Positions 56,601 to 64,000 of a stretch of DNA of 64,000 nt are shown piece after piece. The stretch is from assembly GCA_016800925.1 (NCBI GenBank), contig JABCPU010000280.1, positions 25,648 to 89,647 of the forward strand. The letters are read 5' to 3'. How positions within the stretch are numbered: position 1 is the first letter of the stretch; the number at the start of each line of letters is the position of its first letter. Origin of the DNA: Suillus spraguei (lineage: Eukaryota; Basidiomycota; Agaricomycetes; Boletales; Suillaceae). Made by a program: the position numbers and the translations under genes. The notes below the pieces were generated by a model. That model saw only the letters and a program-made list of their open reading frames with translations. It did no database searches and was not told the DNA's origin.

Positions 56601-57947
56601 ACTCTGCCTTTTTAGCCATCTGAAGAATGTGGTTGTATTTGCATCCACTGGTAGGTGCACGCGTATTTGGAAAACTTCCGTCTACTTATATTCTCGACCA
56701 CAGGTGCAACTTGTTTGGCAAACTCGCTCGGCGGTGGCGATCTTGACGGGTAAGGAGAAACGCCACCTCTGTCCTGTCTTGATATCCATAATTTATAGCG
56801 ATCTCTATGAGATCATACAACATCCACCCTTGATCCTCCCGGATCATTATGATCCAGCGTCTTATCCTTCAGGGAAGCCTTTCACGATCGAACGACCCAG
56901 CACAATTGATGACGTGTGTGATTTTGTCGTGGAATATATCAACTCAGACGTTGTGGTACGTAATTCCGGGTGTGTACAAGCTGTTTGATAGCTCAAGTTA
57001 CTGCAGGGGCTGGTGTCCGACAAACACATCACTATTGCAGGCCAGTTTTTATTTTTACAAGGATCTAACACCCCAACTTATTATGTTCACCACAGATCAA
57101 GCTAGCGTACGTAGTGTCGTCGAAGGTGCACAGAGCTCGAACTCAGATTATATCACAGGACGGATCGTTCAATGAGGAATGCCTGAAGCTCGCAGCCCTT
57201 CATAGCCAGGCCGTTGACTACCCAAAGAACGGATGGAAGGTCAACACCGAGCATTTCCCTCACAACCTCATCCCCTACAAACCTGATTGGCATGCAGCAG
57301 AGGTGGAATCTCCCCGACCGACAGATTATTACGAGTCCGACCGGGCCTTGGGCTACCTATATCGCAACATCCAGCTCGATGACATACCTACTTACGTTCC
57401 TCAGAAGCTAGACAAGCCACTGAGTGATCTCGTCTCCGTTACACTCCATCCTTTAGTCAAACGACAGCTACAGCGTCGTGAGAGACCTTCGACACTCGAG
57501 GTCTCAATGGACAGCATATACTCGGCATACCTAGACGAACTCATCTACGTTGCAACCTGTCACACACTCTCACGAATACCCGGCACGCACCTGCGCGAGG
57601 AGGAGATCGTTGTCGGAACCATCCTTGCCAAGTGCTCACAGAAGAAATTTAGAACTGATCGGACATATGCAATGGCAGAATGCATTTCGGTCCTCATTCG
57701 CGATATTCGATGCAAAATTCTACCGCAAAGTATGGAGAATGCGTCACCCGACGAAGTGCGGGATGGCTTAGAGAACGGGTGGTCTGCTTGGACGTTGAGT
57801 CAGGAGAAGTACAGAGAGAGTCACGAGGAGGGTAAAGAAGGCTATGGAGCTCAAAGTTTCGGTTTGGTTGCGTTGGCAATTGTACTAGACTGTTTGGAGC
57901 AGTTGCAGGAACTGCCCTCAGCAACTTCACCCGTGACTCCCACGTAA
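53642..57947 (+). pseudogene. RNA-dependent RNA polymerase (QDE-1/RdRP family), frameshifted
   Basis: Cellular RdRP that copies aberrant RNA into double-stranded RNA for silencing. It starts MEFIIRNVDFEVTEYEVTKK. Conserved blocks in order: AFSVEWQFDLLDGLGWLNFE, VTPTRLILEGPNILQSNRVI, YAARMAQAFTATDPSV, VMFSDGVGTVSHELSDLIWE, PSAYQIRFLGFKGVVAID, LMGVTDEGPAYEKK, HKPEDSEPIWLHGPCMVSRS and SLGGGDLDGDLYEII. The catalytic DLDGD is intact but split by an intron at about 56750. SQAVDYPKNG follows, and the stop is at 57945-57947. Frame is lost by one base at about 55517-55525 (between SVKI and SQWSEMPD), 56220-56226 (between LRACA and NHVLRAVKHE) and 56321-56330 (an A-run before GHLNVFKLPPGKIY). One intron near 57040 has a GC donor (GCCAGT), and an 11-nt exon follows it. 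No intron choice I tried repairs the three shifts. Confidence 0.85.
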
Positions 57948-57962
57948 TCCTTGTAATTAGTA

Positions 57963-58654
57963 CAGTATAGGACCGGTCCTTTAGCCACCCCCGCTCCTTC
58001 AGCCACCTCAGGCAAAACTTTTTATTTGTTCATTTGTTCGTGTCAAAACCAAGTAATATACTAAAGATGAGGTCTCACCCGAGATTATTATAGTATAGGA
58101 TGGAGAAATTATGTCTGCGATGTTGTGGATGATATGAATTGGTTGTTTTTGCCTACCTTTGCAAATTCTAATGAGGCCATAGTAGACCCATTGATTTTTT
58201 TTCAGGAAAATCAAGCTGGTAGGATATGAATCGTATACTTCAAAGATCATTTCACCCTGTAACAGATACCTGATTGTCTCCTTTGTTCGTGCTACAGAGT
58301 ACATAGAAGTGAAAACATATGATTTGTGCAAGTCTTATCTTGGCAATTGTGTCACACACATCCGTCACATTATTCATTTGACGACGTTTGTAAGCGTGTG
58401 CACTGCATCGATATCTGTGTGATGTGACATCTAAATCGAGGTGGCTAAAGGACTGGTGAACTCGAAGCCAACACTGTTTTTCAATGATCTTGGTACTAGA
58501 CGCTTACATCGTCGTCGATAGCTCTCAATTTTTTTTCATAGCATCTAGATGTATATTGAAACATTAATGTCTATTACGATTTTCGAAAAACTGATCTACT
58601 GCACAATGGGGTGGAATTTAAAAATGTGGTGGCTAAAGGACCGGTCCTACACTG
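57963..58654. mobile_element. MITE of Tc1/mariner-pogo type (692 bp)
   Basis: Terminal inverted repeats at 57963-57989 and 58628-58654 match at 26 of 27 positions. They begin CAGT and include the palindrome AGGACCGGTCCT. The element is flanked by TA on both sides (57961-57962 and 58655-58656). A related internal copy (AGGTGGCTAAAGGACTGGTG) is at about 58439. There is no transposase frame, so it is non-autonomous. It begins 15 bp after the RdRP stop codon. Confidence 0.88.
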
Positions 58655-59248
58655 TAGGGTTAATAGATAGGGTTAGCACCTCTAAAACGACGCAAATTCA
58701 GCAACCGCAAGCCTCCTTCAATATCTCTTCGATAATGAGTGACTTCTAATAATCAATAGAACAGTAAGTATACTAGGGCAAGCAAACATCGGCATGTTCC
58801 TGACGTTGGCTATTACTGCCCGCCACCTGAACCTTTGTGCCCGCCTCCCGAACCTGTGTGCCCGCCATTAAATATCAAGGCTACAGGGACAGGTGGCGCA
58901 CCTGTGGCTTAGTATGTATCCACCATCTAGGCTTCACGGTTCGCAGTCACCTTTTCATCATCAATGGAACTTCGCAAACGTGTGGAATTAGTTGTCTGGG
59001 CACTTACACTGGTGCTTGTTGTATCTCAATATTTGGCACCAAGGATCGGGTTGGTTGCTAGACATCTTGGACACATTCAGCTTGCCACTTGGGTGCGGGT
59101 GGTTCACTGATTCCCAATACAACAAGAAACGAGTTTGTCTACATAAACCTCGTCTTAAATATACTTTGAAAAACCATAAGTAAAATAAATACGAACTGAT
59201 CCTCGACCGAAATCTCTCTTCCTTGTAGAACACTCGGCAAGCATTTCC

Positions 59249-60951
59249 CTACACAGTACTGCTAGTTGATACATGTACACGCTCCTCGAAGACAATCGAA
59301 TTCATGCTAGTTTCTACGTCGGAGTCGGCCACAAGTTTCGCGTGATATTCTCGAACGCTAAGGATGAGGCGTGGTCCCAGCACAAACATCTGCACGTTCG
59401 TTAAAATTTGAAGAGCACCGCCGAGTATGAAAGTTCCAACAGAACCTGAATTCTACAGACATGATCAGCAGTGGTTACAAGGAGATGTCCGTGACAGGTC
59501 TGCGTACCAGGAGCTCTGGAGAAAGACCAACAAGCTGGAGGCAAGAGACACCAGCAAAGCTAGTACGTGTGGAATTTGAGCAGAAAAGATAACCGCATTC
59601 ACATCACAAACTCACCATGAAAAATATAGCACGTGAGATTTTATCAGTATTTTGAAACAGTCCCCGACGGTCGATCCTGTTGATGAGCCGAGTTGTCGCA
59701 GGTCACGGAAGTGTTTCATAGCAATCCAGACTGAGAGACACAATGCGAGGACCTCCCAAACAGTGTTGAGTGTCCACACCATTGTGATCAGACGCTGGGT
59801 GTTGCCCACATATACAGAATCACACATATATGTGCCAGAGAGTATCAGCTCATCTTGTGTTTGTCCAATGAGCCGTGATCTTCGAGTCAACAAGTAAAGC
59901 TTACTCCATACAATCCCCTTGAGTACTATTGCCGCGATTACTCCGCAGGCGATATTTACAGCCAGGGAGATAATAACAAGAAATATAAGCGTGATTCTAG
60001 ATCTCTGATACATGGCATAGAGTCGAGCAATCATGATGACTTGCATCATGTGGCAGTCGCATCAATATCACTGAGGTATTGCAGCTGGCCATGGGTAACT
60101 CACCGCTCAACATGGCAGCTACGATAATATTTGTCCAGTTTGTAGCGTAGAAGATAATGTTGCCTAAAACACCCGATTAGTGATTACCACGATACTAGGA
60201 TAAAAAACTCGACTCACACCTATTGAGTCATTATGCTGAGTGAAGTTCAATGGTCAGAATCTCACTCACCCCTGCATATAAACGTATTCATTGGATAGGA
60301 ATTAGAATCTTGCGGGATACTCACTGCATCTGTCAGCGAGACCACTGGTATATCCACTGTGTGCCGCTAGTAAGAAGAATCGAACACAGTGCATGTGAGA
60401 CATACTCAGAACATAGATACTGATGACGAGAGGGTTGTTAGTATAGAAGCAGCTTTTGGCCTAAAACCATACACAGAATATGGTATTCCAATATAGCGTA
60501 TCTAGACCGTTTTGCAGTCAGCACAACTTGCCAGTAGCGCTGTAGTATGACATGGGCACGAACCACCAGGTACAGTGCAGTCATGAGAGACCAGCGTTGC
60601 CTCTGTCGCAGATTCATTATAACTTGCCTTCCGATATGAGGCTCTGCCACTCACCCAGATCAGTTCAATCTACAACACTGTTTTTAGCGAGTTGGTTGTT
60701 CCGGCTATGACATTGACCCACCTCTTGTCCAAGTGTCAGCACTGGAAATATAATATCAATATCAATGGATTTTGAACACTGTCCACTCGCCCCAATCATA
60801 TACCACGACGACCCCGGCGGCAACTGCAAAACCGCAAGTCAATGTTAGATCGAGACACCACCGATTGATACGACGAACCAAACCAATAGCTTTGAAGTAC
60901 ATTCAAGCTGATCAACGGCCACAAACTGGGATCATTTATGACTATGGCCAT
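59249..60951 (-). CDS. DUF6533-type multi-pass membrane protein
   Basis: Family of seven-helix fungal membrane proteins, very expanded in Agaricomycetes, function unknown. Blocks in order: VVVYDWVLTLGQEIELIW (the DUF6533 signature, assembled across a GC-AG intron, GCGAGT...TTCCAG), RQRWSLMTALYLVVR, IIFYATNWTNIIVAAMLS, VIMIARLYAMYQRSRITLIF, LILSGTYMCDSVYVGNTQRL, VWEVLALCLSVWIAMKHFRD, TVGDCFKILIKSHVLYF and NVQMFVLGPRLILSVREYHA. The stop TAG is at 59249-59251. The N-terminus is uncertain: MAIVINDPSLWPLIS at 60951 is the likeliest start, but the first splice is not in phase as I read it. The segment after LYLVVR also looks disturbed. The gene may be functional or just beginning to decay. Confidence 0.65.
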
Positions 60952-62165
60952 ACTCGAGGGATGGGTGTAAGCGAGTGGGGAGTGTCGAGTTGTATGACAA
61001 TCCAGCGTTCGTGCTAGATATACCATCATTCAGAACTTAAATCGGCATGGTTGTGATGGATATTTGATTCTGCCTCAAGACCCTTGATTGGACGAAGTAA
61101 GCATTACGATGCAAATTCAAGCAAAAAGATGAATATCTTAATTGAATCAAAGTAGATCTTGATTTGGAGACCAGTATTAAGCGCGTGGCTACCTGAACAT
61201 CAGGAAAGTTCCAGTCGTTGGTGGTGTCAGTAACTTATTTCCAACACAATTTTTGTTATTGCTGTAAGCTTGTATAAAGCGAGGAGTTCTGTATCAAACC
61301 ACGTAGTCATCGCTCTAACACAGGTCAAAGCATGATGTACGAATTCAATACAAAGCGCACCATATTTAATGCATGCAATGGTGATTTATTTCACTGGCGG
61401 ACAGATCTCGACTCATGCTGTGTGATTGATATCTGTTAAATACAAGACAGCATCCATACTAGGTGGAAAGAGAAATCACACATGGCAGATAGAAAACCTG
61501 TAATCGTACAGGCTTGCGTTGATGGCCATTGCATTTCAGTGATATCTTTCGTTCTGATTTGAGCCGGTATAGGTTGTGGAGGAAGGGCGAGATTTGTCAA
61601 ATGAGGAAAGAATGCGATTGTCGGACCTTCATCATGCTCACCGATTTTGTGGGCAGGCCAAGAAAGTCGCACCATGGTCTGATAATTCCGCCTCATACAT
61701 GCATGCATAGCCAAAGTCCGAGGAGCAAAGCATTTCACAGGCCTGTCCTGTTTTCCATCTAAAACGTGGAATGTATGTCAGCAAATATCAAAAGATCATA
61801 CAGTACTCGCAACTCACGCGTTTACTCGTTCACGCAATGATCGCCTTTAAATTTGATAATGAGCTTGGAATTGGGGACATGAACTTGAAAGCTGTACATA
61901 ACCCATCTTCTCCTGTAGGCGCAGATACCCAGGAGGACCTGGATGAAGAGGAGGAGGCAGATGAGGTGATAGAGGAAGCCTCCAGGAGTTTGCAGAATGT
62001 CCTCCTCATCAGTGATGATTTATCACGGTTACAACTTATTGACAACGCTGAACTAGAGTAGTAGCCATCATAGTACTTGTTATAATTCACTGAGTCTTTT
62101 GCTATGATGCTGTGTTAAAATGCGCCCTCAATACAATCAATTTAAGGAGCTCATCATGTAAAACA
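60952..62165. other. Interval inside the inverted-repeat pair; acidic open frame on plus strand
   Basis: Mostly without recognisable content. An ATG-started frame at 61771-62061 (+, 96 codons) contains FKFDNELGIGDMNLKAVHNP and an acidic run EEEEADEVIEEASRSL before the stop. It resembles a C-terminal exon of an unknown protein and has no known domain. Confidence 0.3.
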
Positions 62166-62226
62166 GCGGGCACGAAGGTTTGGGTGGCGGGCGGTGATAG
62201 CCAACGTCAGGAACATCAACTACGTC

Positions 62227-62234
62227 AGCGCCAA
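62227..62234. repeat. Target-site duplication AGCGCCAA (left)
   Basis: Identical 8 bp occur at 63301-63308 directly after the hAT-like element. Eight-base duplications are diagnostic of hAT transposition. Confidence 0.9.
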
Positions 62235-63300
62235 TAGTGTTGCCGTCGAAGTGAAGTGACTTCGAGGTAACTTCACTTCACTTCGAAAACGTGAGACTTC
62301 GGTTAACTTCATTGTTCCGAAGTCAGTCGAAGTGCCACTTCGTCCACTTCGAGAGGTGAATCGAAGTTACCATGCATATTACTTCTATGATTGAAGCCCT
62401 TTATCCGCCTCCCATATTTATCATATATTTCAGTGTTTTAACAATAAAACACCACTGTACATCCTAAGTACATTCAATATAGGCTTTTCGCACATTTTCT
62501 CGAACATTCGCTAAGTCAGTTTCATGATTAAATTGAAATCGAGAAAAGGTACCCTGAAAGTTCACTCTCACAGATAGCTGCACAAAACATTGTTGTCCGT
62601 TTCGAAACAAAATTTCCACTACTCACTGGGCGGCCTCACTCCAAGAGCAAGTTTTCTTCCAAGTAGTCGGTCACAGTTTCCTCCAGGCTGCCTGCAGCAC
62701 TGCGTATCCCAAGGCTCAAAAACTCTGGCACATCAGTTTCACGATTAGTAACACCAAACAGGATGATATTGGGAGGTACATCCACTATTTTGCAATAAAT
62801 GAAAATAATATTTTGTAGCAAAAGAACATATATTCTCGTTACTTTTGTTTTATCTGTCCCTTCTGAACGAGTTTTCTCATCCAGCAAAGAGACATGCGCA
62901 GGCGTGCTAACCTCTTCACCAAACGTTCTCGAAGTTTTACATATACTTAAGTTCTCTTACAAGCAAGACCAGTTGAATTGCACGTCCCATCAGGTCCCAT
63001 CTTGTTGCAGAAGTAGGTTATACTATTTCAAGGCCAGTATGTAAGAATGCCATAGACGAGCTCATGGTAACGGGCAAGCCTGACGAAGTTACTTAGCTGC
63101 TCGCAAATGAAAATGAGAACTAATCCTCGTCCGGGTCTTGGATTATGCTGTAACCAGCTCTGAGCTAGATTACCAGACTTGTCTGTGACTTCGCGAAGTG
63201 TAACGAACTGCACTTCGAATAACTTCATTGACATCGAAGTCTACCGAAGTGTCTCAAATTTACACTTCGATTCGCTTCAGTTCGCTTCGCGGCAACACTA
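62235..63300. mobile_element. hAT-family DNA transposon, internally deleted (1,066 bp)
   Basis: The ends are TAGTGTTGCCG and CGGCAACACTA, flanked by an 8-bp target duplication. Subterminal zones at 62246-62370 and 63185-63290 are packed with ACTTCG/CGAAGT motifs in both orientations, likely transposase-binding sites. The interior retains only a hAT dimerisation-domain fragment. It is non-autonomous. Confidence 0.9.
62841..62985 (+). pseudogene. hAT transposase C-terminal dimerisation-domain remnant
   Basis: The frame reads VLSVPSERVFSSSKETCAGV, then LEVLHILKFSYKQDQLN. This is the hAT dimerisation motif (xSERVFSSxKET...LKFxxK) found at the C-terminus of hAT transposases. The zinc finger, DDE catalytic core and start are absent. 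Confidence 0.75.
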
Positions 63301-63308
63301 AGCGCCAA

Positions 63309-63584
63309 TATGCCCTTATTGGAAGAAATTGGGCCGGCGACTTGGTTATTAGTCACGTGATCTTTGCCACAGACGCGTCTGTGATCAGGAAATCGCACCA
63401 AGCCTGCTTGTTACGTTCATCACTGGTGAAAGGATAAACTCTATAACTCACAGGTATGTCTCGAGGTACTGCTGGGGCTCTTGAATTTTTGACCACTTGG
63501 TCGTGGTAGACAAACAGCTTTTGGTTGGTCGTCCCGGAGCCATTTCTGCGTGCCATGAAAGTCTGCTGAATTTTCCCAAGAAGG
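63309..63584. other. Intergenic: promoter region of the last gene
   Basis: Lies between the right target duplication of the hAT element (AGCGCCAA, 63301-63308) and the next start codon. I recognise nothing specific. Confidence 0.45.
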
Positions 63585-64000
63585 ATGACGACTTTGCCAA
63601 GTAACAAGAAGGGTAACAATTTGCATTCGTTGGAGGCTAGGATGGAAACCACGTTTGTGACTGCTCGGGCAGAATGCGCCAAACTAGTTGAGGAAACTGA
63701 TGCTTATATGTAAGTCGTTCAGCATTATTCTGCATAATAAACAATACCTCCTTTGCGTTTGGAAGCGATTCTATGCAAACCGCCCTGGCCCGTATAAAAG
63801 AGCAGCACGAAAAAAATCACTCCGACTTGTCAGCGCAAACCCAGGTCGATGAAGTAAGCTTCATAGAGAACGGCCGAAACATTCTCTTTCATTGACCGTT
63901 CTCCCAGAAAATTTCTGCGTTGTGTGCAGCGTACTCTCTATTGTTCGATGACATCGTTCCTCAGCACATACAAAGTGTTGATACGATGAAGGCTATAGGT
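63585..64000 (+). CDS. Unknown coiled-coil protein, 3'-truncated by window edge
   Basis: Three exons join in phase: 63585-63709, 63766-63853 and 63908 to the window end, with good GTAAGT and GTAAGC donors. The protein starts MTTLPSNKKGNNLHSLEARM. It continues through a charged heptad-like region (AECAKLVEETDAYIDSMQTA, then ARIKEQHEKNHSDLSAQT) to KISALCAAYSLLFDDIVPQH. Intron phases support a real gene. The family is not recognised; a cytoskeletal or kinetochore-type coiled coil is only a guess. Confidence 0.55.

Larger units (their letters stand above)
58794..62216. mobile_element. Candidate composite element bounded by 51-bp inverted repeats
   Basis: 58794-58844 and 62166-62216 are reverse complements at about 46 of 51 positions (ATGTTCCTGACGTTGGCTAT... 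outermost). The left end has a local direct repeat of CGAACCTGTGTGCCCGCC. No clear target duplication longer than AT is seen. No transposase was found inside. The interval holds a DUF6533 gene and an acidic open frame. It could instead be two separate MITE copies in opposite orientation. Confidence 0.55.

Noticed and set aside
53642..57947. Possible endogenous viral polymerase
   Set aside because: The DLDGD motif, N-terminal layout and many spliceosomal introns identify a cellular QDE-1-type RdRP, not a viral enzyme.
58008..58331. 107-codon minus-strand open frame inside the MITE
   Set aside because: It starts at TTG, not ATG, has no transposase motif and is probably chance in AT-rich sequence.
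1..64000. CRISPR array, operon or bacterial-type origin
   Set aside because: No spaced direct repeats of that kind were seen, and all genes are intron-rich eukaryotic genes.

Overview
This window is nuclear DNA from a filamentous basidiomycete, most likely an Agaricomycete. Almost every gene is cut by several introns of about 50 bp. The gene set includes types typical of mushroom-forming fungi: a 68-residue glycine/isoleucine-rich small protein with a Cys/Arg tail, a DUF6533 membrane protein, a TPR-CHAT protein, a polyporopepsin-like protease and a chromodomain Ty3/gypsy element. I cannot name the species.

Positions 1-24,000 form a dense, conserved housekeeping block: the 3' half of STE24 (CAAX protease), ATG22 (vacuolar amino-acid effluxer), SUMO, TFIIS, PRP46 (spliceosomal WD40), a small hydrophobic protein, a dead GNAT acetyltransferase, a mitochondrial carrier, a secreted Ser/Thr-rich protein, a NIK1-type hybrid histidine kinase with seven HAMP repeats, and phospholipase D. 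Positions 24,000-27,900 are gene-poor.

Positions 27,400-38,100 hold a diverged direct duplication of a tail-to-tail gene pair (TPR-CHAT on +, NUP107 on -). The left copy keeps most of the CHAT gene, which is frameshifted, and only the 3' end of NUP107. The right copy keeps NUP107 whole and has lost about 1.9 kb of CHAT. An aspartic protease with a DCG second active-site motif and a P450 tail fragment lie between the copies. An apparently intact Ty3/gypsy chromovirus (38,209-43,508; identical 205-bp LTRs; 5-bp target duplication) sits about 140 bp upstream of the NUP107 start.

Positions 43,800-51,500 carry an F-box gene, a hypothetical gene, a tandem pair of aldo-keto reductases, and a tRNA-Ser(CGA) with an 8-nt intron. 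Positions 52,200-53,010 contain three consecutive long foldback repeats plus a short perfect hairpin. Next comes a cellular RNA-dependent RNA polymerase (QDE-1/RdRP family). It keeps its catalytic DLDGD motif but has three single-base frameshifts, so it looks like a recent pseudogene of the RNA-silencing machinery.

Positions 57,960-63,310 are a nest of DNA transposons: a 692-bp MITE with TA target duplication directly after the RdRP stop codon, a 3.4-kb inverted-repeat pair enclosing a DUF6533 gene, and a 1.07-kb hAT-like element with an 8-bp target duplication and a hAT dimerisation-domain remnant. A partial coiled-coil gene starts at 63,585 and runs off the window. The conserved single-copy genes read through without frame errors, so the lesions in GNAT, CHAT and RdRP are probably real decay rather than general sequencing error.
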